A DNA stretch of 9,277 bases from Desulfobulbaceae bacterium (GCA_030633145.1 DAOVTM010000145.1:1-9277); one strand, 5' to 3'; positions 1 to 7,091 are shown, counted from the stretch's first letter. Program-made: numbers and translations. The notes: generated from the letters alone by a model not told the origin.

Positions 1-2675
1 ATTACCCCATTCAACTGAACCTCAATCAGGTAATTCAACATCCCCTTAAAGGCAGGGCCGGGCGCATAGCCAAGCTCCTTCAGTTCACCGCCATTAAGAA
101 GCGGCTCCACATTACGAAGACTGGTCACATACTGGGAGACCGCCTGCTGGATAGATTTCTTGCGGGCAATGGACATCAGATAGAGCAGTCCCTCGTTGTC
201 CAGATCCTGGAGCAGCCAATAGACCTCGCTGGGCTGCATGAGCGGCCGCTGGAGCATGGCTCGGGCAATCTGCTCAGCCTCACTCTTCTGGCGAGCCAGC
301 AGTTTACGCTGTTTATCCGGCAGTTCAAAACGGTCGCAGAAATCGAGCAATTCCCGCACCCGAGAGCGGCTAAAGACCGCCAACAGATAGACCACCCACT
401 GCTCACACTGATGATTTTTCTTGTTCTTTTTTTGACTGTTGGAGTTAAACTCCCCTTGCAGATTCTTCTGAATACCATCATCCAGGGAGAGCAGAGTAAA
501 CCAGGCAACCGCCTTTTCCGCCTGGGTAAGGACATGGATAAAACGGCGGTCAATCTTCAGGTTGGGACGCAGGTTCGGCCAGAGAACAGGAAAAAGGCCA
601 AAGGATTCCAGCCGCCGCAGCGAGGCCAGTGGGCTGTCCTCTGACAGGATCAAGCGCAACTCAGTAAAAAAACGCTTGCCAGAGAATTTTTCAAAGATGT
701 GCATCTGTACCGCATTGCGGATCAGCTTTTCAGAATGGCGGGTAATGGTAAAGTTGAGACGCTGCTCAAAACGGATGGCTCGAAACACCCTGGTCGGATC
801 CTCGACAAAGCTCAGGTTATGCAGCACCCGCACCCGCTGTTCCTTGAGGTCGTTCTGAGAGGTGAAGTAATCCTTGAGCAGGCCGAAATGATCAGGGTTG
901 AGATGAACGGCCATGGCATTGATAGTAAAATCCCGCCGGTACAAATCTAATTTGAGCGAACCCCATTCCACAGTGGGCAGAGCCGCAGGATGTTCATAAT
1001 ACTCCAACCGAGCCGTGGCAACATCCAGGTGCAGGGTATCGGAGAAAATGACGGTGGCAGTGGCAAATTTTTCATGGGTGCGCACCGATGCCTGATAGCG
1101 TTTCCCCAGCTCCTGTGCAAACCTGATACCGTCTCCTTCAATAACAATATCAATATCATAGTTCTTGATCTTGAGCAACAGGTCGCGGACAAATCCCCCC
1201 ACAGTATAGGCATGCATATCAAGGGATTCGGCAATCTCTCCGATCTCACGAAGAAGGAGGATGATATCAGAGTTCAACTCCTCGGTCATCTGGCGGCTGA
1301 TATTGCGGGTCTGTTCTGTGGAAGGAAATTCATCCTTATGGAGCATATTGCGGGGCAGTCGGGCCGGATCATTGACCAGCAGGTTCAAGAGATCGGTACG
1401 GGTAATCACCCCGCAAACCTGCTCACCCCGCATCACCGGGATCAATCGCTGCCGATTTTCAATGATTAGACCCTGAATATCCGAGCGGGTAGCGGATTCC
1501 GGCAGGGTTTCAAGCTCTGTGGTCATGAACTCACCAACGGCAACATGGCCCAGTTGATGGAAAATAGCCTTTTCAATCCCCCGCCTGGAGATAATTCCCA
1601 AAAATCCCTGGGGATTACTCTTGTCGGAATTATCCCGGACAATGGGCAGCACTGTAATATTATAGCGGGTTAGCAGCTGGTTGGCATGGTTATGGGTCAC
1701 CTCGGGAGTAGCGGTAATCACCGGTGAAGACATCAGCTCTACGGCCATGGCTCTGGGTCGGACATGACGATGCAGCAGGCGTAGCAGAGTCTCCTCGGCC
1801 TCGAACAAGGTCTGATCGTGGATGGTGGCGGAGGCGGCAGAGGCGTGTCCGCCGCCCCCGAATTCTCGGGCAATCTCTCCCACGTTCACCTCCGGGATGC
1901 GGCTGCGGCAAATCAAATAGATCCGTTTGCCCATGCAGACCAGGGTAAAGACCACGTCCAGATTCTCCATATCCATCATCCTCCGTACCAACACCGCGAA
2001 ATCATCAACATACCTGGGCAGAGTCAGCTTGCTGATGGCGATGGGAATGGAGTGAATGGGATAGATGGTGATACTCTTGAGGAGCGAATGCAACAGCCCC
2101 ACCTCAACCGCAGAAAGATCACGGCTGACAAACTGGTTGACGATGTCCAAATTCGCACCCTGAGCCAGCAGCCAGGAGGCGGCCTCCAGGTCGGCAGGGG
2201 TGGTGGTGGAGTAGAGAAAGGAACCGGTATCCTCGTGCTGCCCCAGAGCCATGAGGGTGGCCTCGTCCGGGGTAATGGTGATCTTTTTTTCCTGAAAAAT
2301 CTGCACAAAAATAGTGGTGGTTGAGCCAGTCTCTTTAACCAGTTCAAAGTCACCCTGCATGTCACCGGGAGCGTTCGGGTGGTGGTCATAGAGATGAATC
2401 TTTATACCGGGATTCTCAAGACAGTCCTCCAAACGATCCAACCGGCCAGCCTGGCGGGTATCGACCACTATAAGCTGGGTTACCTCGACGAGGTCAATAT
2501 GTTTTAATTTCTTAAAATCATAGAGGTTACGGATCTCTTCGGAGAGAAAATCGCTCAAACGCCGCTCTGTGGAACCGGCAAAGACCAGCCAGGCATCCGG
2601 GTAGAGTTTTTTGGCCGCCACCATGGAAGCCAGGCCGTCAAAATCAGCGTTGATATGGGTTGTTATGATTTGCAT
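1..2675 (-). CDS. DHH/DHHA1 - CBS - tRNA nucleotidyltransferase fusion, 3'-truncated by window edge
   Basis: The reading frame is open from ATG at 2675 to the left edge, with 891 codons visible and the stop outside. The N-terminus is a DHH-family phosphoesterase: H7/D11/D13 (HINADFDG), D72 (VVDTRQ), D97-H98-H99 (YDHHP) and D149 (HEDTGSF), then a DHHA1 glycine motif GGGGH at 273-277. Two CBS domains follow at about 313-375 and 382-435. A class II nucleotidyltransferase (poly(A) polymerase/CCA-enzyme type) head comes next: GGFVRD at 493-498, catalytic YDIDIV with D507 and D509, then RRDFTINAMA, EDPTRVFRAIRF and an ELR motif. The same architecture is known from the A-adding tRNA nucleotidyltransferase of Aquifex; Geobacter also splits C- and A-adding activities. 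A tRNA 3'-end role, perhaps A-adding, is therefore likely, but CCA-adding or poly(A) activity cannot be excluded. The DHH part may be a nuclease or phosphodiesterase. The ATG has no clear Shine-Dalgarno, and an in-frame TAA at 2682-2684 rules out a longer start. Confidence 0.93.
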   Translation of the reverse strand, partial: MQIITTHINADFDGLASMVAAKKLYPDAWLVFAGSTERRLSDFLSEEIRNLYDFKKLKHIDLVEVTQLIVVDTRQAGRLDRLEDCLENPGIKIHLYDHHPNAPGDMQGDFELVKETGSTTTIFVQIFQEKKITITPDEATLMALGQHEDTGSFLYSTTTPADLEAASWLLAQGANLDIVNQFVSRDLSAVEVGLLHSLLKSITIYPIHSIPIAISKLTLPRYVDDFAVLVRRMMDMENLDVVFTLVCMGKRIYLICRSRIPEVNVGEIAREFGGGGHASAASATIHDQTLFEAEETLLRLLHRHVRPRAMAVELMSSPVITATPEVTHNHANQLLTRYNITVLPIVRDNSDKSNPQGFLGIISRRGIEKAIFHQLGHVAVGEFMTTELETLPESATRSDIQGLIIENRQRLIPVMRGEQVCGVITRTDLLNLLVNDPARLPRNMLHKDEFPSTEQTRNISRQMTEELNSDIILLLREIGEIAESLDMHAYTVGGFVRDLLLKIKNYDIDIVIEGDGIRFAQELGKRYQASVRTHEKFATATVIFSDTLHLDVATARLEYYEHPAALPTVEWGSLKLDLYRRDFTINAMAVHLNPDHFGLLKDYFTSQNDLKEQRVRVLHNLSFVEDPTRVFRAIRFEQRLNFTITRHSEKLIRNAVQMHIFEKFSGKRFFTELRLILSEDSPLASLRRLESFGLFPVLWPNLRPNLKIDRRFIHVLTQAEKAVAWFTLLSLDDGIQKNLQGEFNSNSQKKNKKNHQCEQWVVYLLAVFSRSRVRELLDFCDRFELPDKQRKLLARQKSEAEQIARAMLQRPLMQPSEVYWLLQDLDNEGLLYLMSIARKKSIQQAVSQYVTSLRNVEPLLNGGELKELGYAPGPAFKGMLNYLIEVQLNGV

Positions 2676-2703
2676 GATATTTTAATAGTATAGGAATTTT
2701 CAT
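2644..2703 (-). other. Possible 19-codon upstream ORF overlapping the start of the DHH-nucleotidyltransferase gene
   Basis: An ATG at 2703-2701 lies five bases after an AAGGG ribosome-binding-like sequence (2713-2709). It opens a 19-codon frame, MKIPILLKYHANHNNPYQR, which stops with TGA at 2646-2644, 30 bp inside the downstream gene and out of frame with it. The downstream ATG at 2675 lacks a recognisable ribosome binding site, so this small frame could act as a leader. It could equally be chance. No conservation evidence is available from one sequence. Confidence 0.2.
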
Positions 2704-2726
2704 ATTTACCCTTTTTCTCTTGTTTA

Positions 2727-2823
2727 CTCGTTCCCATGCGCTGCGTGGGAATGCGCATCGGTGCGCTGCGCCATAGAGACGCAGCGCGTCCCTAACCGTT
2801 CCCACGCAGCGCATGGGAACGAG
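2727..2823. repeat. Nested palindromic (REP/BIME-like) repeat, 25-bp perfect arms plus inner hairpin
   Basis: The left arm at 2727-2751 (core TTCCCATGCGCTGCGTGGGA) is a perfect reverse complement of the right arm at 2799-2823. Each arm is itself partly palindromic (TTCCCA...TGGGAA). Between them lies a second hairpin: GCGCTGCG at 2763-2770 pairs with CGCAGCGC at 2780-2787 around a 9-nt loop, extended by two G-T pairs. The whole unit occupies the space between two co-oriented genes and enters the coding end of the upstream one. The GTTCCCA...TGGGAAC type of element recurs in many proteobacterial genomes, and its arms, when translated, give the 'RSHALRGN' peptide seen at the ends of mispredicted or altered proteins. 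It may also stabilise the 3' end of the upstream transcript or end transcription, although no T-run follows it. Confidence 0.85.
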
Positions 2824-3439
2824 AGTAAAATGTTCTCAACAACACTACCTGCAAGTCACCAATCCGCCCAGGCAGTTCTTCCAGAGCAACCGCAAAACCC
2901 TTTATTTCAGCCCGTTCCAGCAAGGGTAAAATACGCATCCCCTGTTTATCAAGAAAACGGGCCAAAATTTTTCCCTGGATACATATCCCGGCTCGGAGTT
3001 GTTGCGGACCGGTGTCCGCACTGACCCGGTTAAAAAGTTTAACAGTGACATAACCTGACTCTTCAACCTGCTGTTCTTTCTTGGCTTCCGGTCGGGTGCG
3101 CAGGGAACCATGCAGCCCTCCCTTTCTGAAAATCGCCCCGGCCAGACCGGGCATGGCCGCAGACAGAGCCAGGGTATCGCCGGGTTTTAATAGCCGATAC
3201 ACATCATCTACCGGCAGCCCATTGACAAAGATCGTCTGTAATTCTTCCCCGATATAGGTTTCGTCAAAACCAGGCAAACCAATCAGCAGCTTCACAATGG
3301 AAACCGAGCCGGTTACAGGCACCAGGTATCCCCGCTGGAGCAGACCTGCCATGGAAGCGGCTGCCCTTGGTGCCTTGTTTAAATAGAGCGTCACCTGTAC
3401 GGGCTGATCGTCCACAATGTTGTCATCTCTCATAATCAC
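2792..3439 (-). CDS. Conserved-looking hypothetical protein, possibly with a beta-grasp (ThiS/MoaD-like) segment; C-terminus derived from a repeat
   Basis: I do not recognise a named family. The 215-residue product is soluble, with no signal peptide or membrane segment. Residues 45-102 have a ThiS/MoaD-like look: FVNGLPVDDV at 71-80, LKPGDTLALSAAMPGLAGA at 84-102. This resembles the 'VNG..V......L..GD.V......GG' pattern of ubiquitin-like sulfur carriers, but there is no C-terminal Gly-Gly here. A basic, charged stretch (FRKGG...RTRPEAKKEQQ) follows at 104-124, then a second region at 130-202. The last ten residues (SRSHALRGNG) and the TAG stop are encoded by the palindromic repeat at 2727-2823, so the native end was probably near residue 203. 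The start is GTG at 3439, overlapping the TGA of the AEC transporter gene as GTGA; an ATG two codons later (3433) is an alternative. Coupling to that gene by translation is likely. Function is unknown. Confidence 0.72.
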   Translation of the reverse strand: MIMRDDNIVDDQPVQVTLYLNKAPRAAASMAGLLQRGYLVPVTGSVSIVKLLIGLPGFDETYIGEELQTIFVNGLPVDDVYRLLKPGDTLALSAAMPGLAGAIFRKGGLHGSLRTRPEAKKEQQVEESGYVTVKLFNRVSADTGPQQLRAGICIQGKILARFLDKQGMRILPLLERAEIKGFAVALEELPGRIGDLQVVLLRTFYSRSHALRGNG

Positions 3440-4338
3440 AGCAAATCATAAATATAGGGTAAGGTAAAAAAGGATACAAGAATTCCGTAGGCAGCCATTG
3501 CCGAACTCAGCCCCGGTTTCAGCCCTGCAATGGAGGCCATGGCTCCAGCGGTGACCATAGGCGGCATGGCGGTCTCCAGCAGCGAGACCTGCACCGCCTT
3601 GCCTGACAGATCAAGAAATTGACAGCCATAGATAAAGGCAATGGGGGTTACCCCCAGGCGAAGGGTCAGGCCAACCAGCAGGGGCAGCAGTTCATCTTTG
3701 GGCAGCAGAAGACGCATCTGAAAGCCAATGGCCACCATGACCACCGGCACCATGGAGGCTGCGCCCATGCTGAAGAGGGTGTCCAGCCAGCCTGGAAAAG
3801 GAATCGACGCACTCCGTAAATAAAGAGCCGCAACCAGGGCAATAAAGGGGGGGAAGAGTACCACCCGTTTCAAGAGAGACCAGATTCCAGGCGTGGCCCC
3901 ACTGCCATAGACCGCTATTATCAGGGTTCCATAGCTGGACAGAGCCAGGAAGGAGCCGAACTGGTCATAAAGAATCGCATAGGGAATTCCTGACGAGCCA
4001 AAAAATCGCTCCACCATGGGGATGCCGAGAAAGGAGGTATTGCCCAGCGGCACCATCAGCAGCAAGGCCCCGGTCACCTCCTTTGACCAGCCCAGCAAAC
4101 GGCAGAGCAGGAAGACCAGCAGGCCGGAAAACACCACCACCAACCAGGACATAATAAAGGGGGTGAGGATAGAGCCTGAGAAATCCAGCTTAGGCACCTG
4201 TTGCAGGATCAGGGCTGGCAGGGCAACATAGATCACATACAGGTTCAGGCTCTTATCTGTCTCCTTGGGAAAGATGTCCAGATATTGGAGTACCAGCCCG
4301 ATGAGCAGGAGTATGACAAAGGGAAAGACGGCTTCCAT
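3436..4338 (-). CDS. AEC-family (auxin efflux carrier-like) transporter
   Basis: The 300-residue, highly hydrophobic protein has about ten predicted membrane segments in two halves. It carries family hallmarks: an N-terminal helix starting at residue 4, NLYVIYVALPALI (32-44), the glycine- and proline-rich GNTSFLGIPMVERFFG (99-114), and ETAMPPMVTAGAMA (255-268) near the end of the second half. These helix-breaking motifs cross near the substrate site in this fold. Bacterial members export or exchange organic anions such as malate or other carboxylates, and the substrate cannot be read from sequence. Length is normal for the family, and the N-terminus aligns with the usual first helix, which supports ATG 4338. 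There is no Shine-Dalgarno before it: five pyrimidine-rich heptamers occupy that position. The stop overlaps the next gene's GTG. Confidence 0.9.
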   Translation of the reverse strand: MEAVFPFVILLLIGLVLQYLDIFPKETDKSLNLYVIYVALPALILQQVPKLDFSGSILTPFIMSWLVVVFSGLLVFLLCRLLGWSKEVTGALLLMVPLGNTSFLGIPMVERFFGSSGIPYAILYDQFGSFLALSSYGTLIIAVYGSGATPGIWSLLKRVVLFPPFIALVAALYLRSASIPFPGWLDTLFSMGAASMVPVVMVAIGFQMRLLLPKDELLPLLVGLTLRLGVTPIAFIYGCQFLDLSGKAVQVSLLETAMPPMVTAGAMASIAGLKPGLSSAMAAYGILVSFFTLPYIYDLL

Positions 4339-4340
4339 GT

Positions 4341-4375
4341 CAGAAGACAGAGGACAGAAGACAGGGGACAGAGGG
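4341..4375. repeat. Five tandem heptamers (consensus CAGARGA on the plus strand)
   Basis: The units are CAGAAGA, CAGAGGA, CAGAAGA, CAGGGGA and CAGAGGG, exactly contiguous. Read on the coding (minus) strand they are TCYTCTG-type pyrimidine-rich repeats ending 2 nt before the AEC transporter ATG, where a ribosome binding site would normally sit. Heptanucleotide tandem repeats tend to change copy number by replication slippage. The remainder of the 81-nt spacer (4376-4419) holds only a T8 run at 4391-4398 and no clear terminator. Confidence 0.85.
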
Positions 4376-4419
4376 TAACAACCGGGTTTGTTTTTTTTGC
4401 ATGGTGTGCCTCATTGCGG

Positions 4420-5229
4420 TTATATAAAGATCACTATCAATCCCAGCACAGTGCAATACACCGCAAAGAGGTACAGGGAATGTTTACTCAAATAACTGAT
4501 CAGCCAGCGGATGGCGATATAGCCGGAGACTGCGGCAGCGCAAAATCCCACCAGCAGGGGCATGAGAAACCCACCCGCATCAGGAAGCTCTGCCAGATCC
4601 TTGAAGGCCAGCAGTCCGGCACCCAGCATCACCGGAACCGACATCAAAAAGGAGAAACGGGCTGCCGAGGAACGATCTATATGGCGGCTCATGCCCCCGG
4701 CAATGGTTGCCCCGGAGCGGGACACACCCGGCAACAGAGCCAGAGCCTGGGAAAAGCCGATGAAGAGGCTGTCCTTCCAGGTAATCGTCTCCATGGAGCG
4801 GTTGCGGTGGCCTACGGTTTCTGAGACGACCAGCAACAGGGCAGTCAGGAGGAGAAAGACTCCGGTCATTTTAGGATTGGAAAATGCCTCCTCAAAAAAG
4901 TCCTTAAAAAGCAGACCAATGACCACCGCAGGAATAGTTGCCAGGATCAGGTACCAGCCCATCCTGGAATCGGGATCGGCAAAGGGGGTGTGCTGCGCAA
5001 TCCCCCGCAAAAACGCTGTGCCAATGGTCACCAGATCGTGCCAGAAATAGACAATAACGGCAACCAGGGTACCCCACTGCACCAGTACGTCAAAGATAAA
5101 GGTCTCGGTTTTGGGAAAATGCCAACCGAGAAAATGGGGAACCAGCACCAGGTGTCCTGAACTGGAAACCGGGATAAATTCGGTCAATCCCTGGACTATT
5201 CCCAGGATTACGGCCTGTAAGTAAGTCAT
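4420..5229 (-). CDS. uppP: Undecaprenyl-diphosphatase UppP (BacA family)
   Basis: This integral membrane enzyme dephosphorylates undecaprenyl diphosphate to the monophosphate lipid carrier on the periplasmic side, recycling it for peptidoglycan and other envelope polymers; overexpression of the family gives bacitracin resistance. The 269-residue length is typical. The first signature, QGLTEFIPVSSSGHL at 13-27, holds the catalytic glutamate E17 and H26. The second, LLPGVSRSGAT at 165-175, holds the phosphate-binding arginine R171. Several hydrophobic helices fill the rest. The start at ATG 5229 gives the canonical 'YLQAVILGIVQG' N-terminus. It begins 8 nt after the cytochrome stop codon, with only a weak AAAGA-like ribosome binding site, so translation probably depends partly on readthrough from the upstream gene. 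Cotranscription with a cytochrome gene is unusual and may be incidental. Confidence 0.97.
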   Translation of the reverse strand: MTYLQAVILGIVQGLTEFIPVSSSGHLVLVPHFLGWHFPKTETFIFDVLVQWGTLVAVIVYFWHDLVTIGTAFLRGIAQHTPFADPDSRMGWYLILATIPAVVIGLLFKDFFEEAFSNPKMTGVFLLLTALLLVVSETVGHRNRSMETITWKDSLFIGFSQALALLPGVSRSGATIAGGMSRHIDRSSAARFSFLMSVPVMLGAGLLAFKDLAELPDAGGFLMPLLVGFCAAAVSGYIAIRWLISYLSKHSLYLFAVYCTVLGLIVIFI

Positions 5230-5237
5230 ATTCGTCT

Positions 5238-7052
5238 TTAAGGTTTTGTGTTGATCACAGTGGTCTGCTCTACCATATCAATGATGGGTAAAACAGGGAT
5301 CTCTTTAATGCCATATATGGCCTCAAGATGAATATCGTCAGGCACCAGGCCAAGCAATTTTTCCGCCACTTTTTGATCTGCCTGTCGATAACGTAATGTT
5401 GCCTGAACAGTTATCGGGCCGTCCAGAGCTGGCGAAATTCCATAATAAACATCCTTATAGCCTCTTGGCGGTATGGTGTCATGCCTTGCCAGGGACGTTA
5501 TCTCCCACGGTTCGAGGGTGAAATGAAAGTCTTCACCTTGTCCTTCTGAATTGAAAAGACGGACATTTTCAGGCAGTTTTCCCTGTTTATCCACTGTACC
5601 TGTGGTCATCACAACATTCCCTTTACCATCCAGGGCCGTGAGTTCAAGCCACATCTGGCGTATCGTTGTCAGTGAGGTGGGTAAATTATGACCGGCCCGT
5701 ATATTATTGACGCGGATCTTGATTTCCGCCAGTTGCTCATCACGATACAGAGGGGTGATGACAATATTTGCGGCTGCCTGCAAACGGGCTACAGCCATCT
5801 CATACTTATGCTGGGCATTGGCTGCCCGTTTTGCGTTCCCTGCCTTTTCAGCCGCCAGTTTATCGAGATGGTAGAGAAGAAAATTCGCGCCATTGAAATA
5901 GTGGTGATATTCATTCAGTTTTGGTCGGATCAGGGTATCGGCTGAGCGTTTAAATGTTGCGATCTCCACCATGTGACAATCCTGACAGTGGATATTATTT
6001 GCAGCATACGGGCCGTTCTTCCATTCTCCGTATGTTTCTTCCAGGGGAGTATGTGCCTTATAATGAAATATCTGATGACAGGACGCACACAGCTCAGAGC
6101 TGAGATGGAGGGGAGATTCAACACATTCATGAAAATCATCGCCACAGCCGTCTTTTGCCGCCATTGGCCCGTACTTGGTCAGCATAACACCATCAGCCGT
6201 CTCTCTTCCGGGAGACAAAATAAAAGAGCCGTTTTCAGGTTGATGCGTAGGTGTCTGCCAATGGGTATGACCACTGATTGAGTGGCACACGTCACAGGAG
6301 ACCCCGGCCAGGGCAAGGGGGCTGATTCCAGAGAGACCAGCGCCCTTGATTTCACCTTTAACAACAGCAGCCGGGGTGTGACACCCCTCGCACTGCCTGG
6401 CAATGTCATGCCCCACCGCCTTAATCGCAGCATTAAGCTCACCTTGATACACCGGATCCTGGAATGCAAGGGCGTGCATTGAGCCTGTCCATTCTTCATA
6501 CTTGTCCGGGTGACATTCAGCACATGTTTCAGGAGCTGTGAAATCTGCCTTGCTTTTATTCCACTTGATTAATGAAGGTGAATAGGGATAAAAGCTGTCT
6601 GTTTTATCAGCTTTATCAGTTTTATCAACTTGAGCAGCTGTATTAACTGTAACTTCTTCCTCCGGCGGGGGAGAAGGTTTGAGCGGTTGCGGGCTTACTT
6701 GAGATTTTAGGCTGTCTTTTTTGTGGCAGGTTGAACATTTCTTCCCTTTTGGAACCTCCATTTTCTCATGACACGGCCAGCAGAATTTCTTATGAAAATC
6801 ATTGGAGATCCCCTTGCGTTTCACAAATTCAACCTTCAAACTGCCACCCTTTTCAGGGTCAAGATGACAGTTAGCACAATCAAGTTTATCCTGATGCAGG
6901 TGGTGGGGAAATATAACCGCCTTTTTTTTACCCGTTACATTAAACGCCTCTTTTAAATTTATAGTTTCCGGCCCGCTAGCTGCGAAGCAGAAAGAGGCAC
7001 AGACAAGAGGCAGTAGGATTCCATTGGCAAAACAACATATTTGTTTCAACAT
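5238..7052 (-). CDS. Exported octaheme c-type cytochrome (triheme c7-like part fused to c554-like pentaheme part)
   Basis: A multiheme electron-transfer protein of the periplasm or outer surface. From ATG 7052 it has 604 residues. A signal peptide spans about 1-25 (MLKQ then a hydrophobic run ending CFAA). Eight CXXCH sites bind heme: 59 CANCH, 91 CWPCH, 106 CSTCH, 177 CAECH, 221 CEGCH, 253 CDVCH, 322 CASCH, 356 CQDCH. The first three, with FPHHLH before them, look like a class III c7-type module. A proline-rich and DKT-repeat linker (about 120-152) joins them to five hemes resembling the cytochrome c554 family (TCAECHPDKYEEW...SMHA). Residues 430-604 lack hemes, look beta-rich and carry AGHNLPTS. 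C303 and C310 are outside heme motifs. A GTG at 7067 would add five residues, but GAGGA at 7065-7061 sits 8 nt before ATG 7052, which I prefer. No catalytic role is evident; electron transfer to or from an insoluble or membrane partner is a guess. Confidence 0.95.
   Translation of the reverse strand: MLKQICCFANGILLPLVCASFCFAASGPETINLKEAFNVTGKKKAVIFPHHLHQDKLDCANCHLDPEKGGSLKVEFVKRKGISNDFHKKFCWPCHEKMEVPKGKKCSTCHKKDSLKSQVSPQPLKPSPPPEEEVTVNTAAQVDKTDKADKTDSFYPYSPSLIKWNKSKADFTAPETCAECHPDKYEEWTGSMHALAFQDPVYQGELNAAIKAVGHDIARQCEGCHTPAAVVKGEIKGAGLSGISPLALAGVSCDVCHSISGHTHWQTPTHQPENGSFILSPGRETADGVMLTKYGPMAAKDGCGDDFHECVESPLHLSSELCASCHQIFHYKAHTPLEETYGEWKNGPYAANNIHCQDCHMVEIATFKRSADTLIRPKLNEYHHYFNGANFLLYHLDKLAAEKAGNAKRAANAQHKYEMAVARLQAAANIVITPLYRDEQLAEIKIRVNNIRAGHNLPTSLTTIRQMWLELTALDGKGNVVMTTGTVDKQGKLPENVRLFNSEGQGEDFHFTLEPWEITSLARHDTIPPRGYKDVYYGISPALDGPITVQATLRYRQADQKVAEKLLGLVPDDIHLEAIYGIKEIPVLPIIDMVEQTTVINTKP
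6602..6628. repeat. Three in-frame 9-bp tandem repeats coding the DKT/DKA linker
   Basis: Three contiguous 9-mers, TTTTATCAG, CTTTATCAG and TTTTATCAA, encode the DKT-DKA-DKT run in the cytochrome. They lie in the flexible linker between the triheme and pentaheme parts, next to a proline-rich stretch. The unit length keeps the reading frame, so copy number changes would only alter linker length. Confidence 0.8.
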
Positions 7053-7060
7053 TAATTCGT

Positions 7061-7065
7061 TCCTC
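7061..7065 (-). promoter_or_regulatory. Ribosome binding site deciding the cytochrome start
   Basis: GAGGA on the minus strand, 8 nt before ATG 7052. It overlaps the upstream in-frame GTG (7067-7065), which has no comparable site, so the ATG is the better start and gives a cleaner signal peptide. Confidence 0.7.
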
Positions 7066-7091
7066 ACGAGATAGTCTAAAGTCAGCTACGT

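Noticed and set aside
990..2324. Long plus-strand frames opposite the nucleotidyltransferase gene (for example 990-1469 and 1818-2324)
   Set aside because: They are antisense to a well-supported gene with catalytic motifs throughout, and their translations show no domain or compositional sense.
2676..2700. TATACT as a -10 element for the nucleotidyltransferase gene
   Set aside because: It would start transcription only about five bases before the ATG, and no -35 sequence lies at the right distance.
2727..2823. Palindromic repeat as a CRISPR unit or insertion-sequence end
   Set aside because: There is one unit only, no spacer array, no transposase frame and no target-site duplication that I could see.
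4391..4398. T8 run near the end of uppP as a terminator
   Set aside because: It reads as A8 on the coding strand, so it cannot be the U-tract of a minus-strand terminator, and no adjacent stem was found.
4201..4824. 207-codon plus-strand frame across the AEC-uppP junction
   Set aside because: It is antisense to two recognised membrane protein genes and spans their spacer; the protein is low-complexity and rich in Q and H, as expected of a shadow frame.
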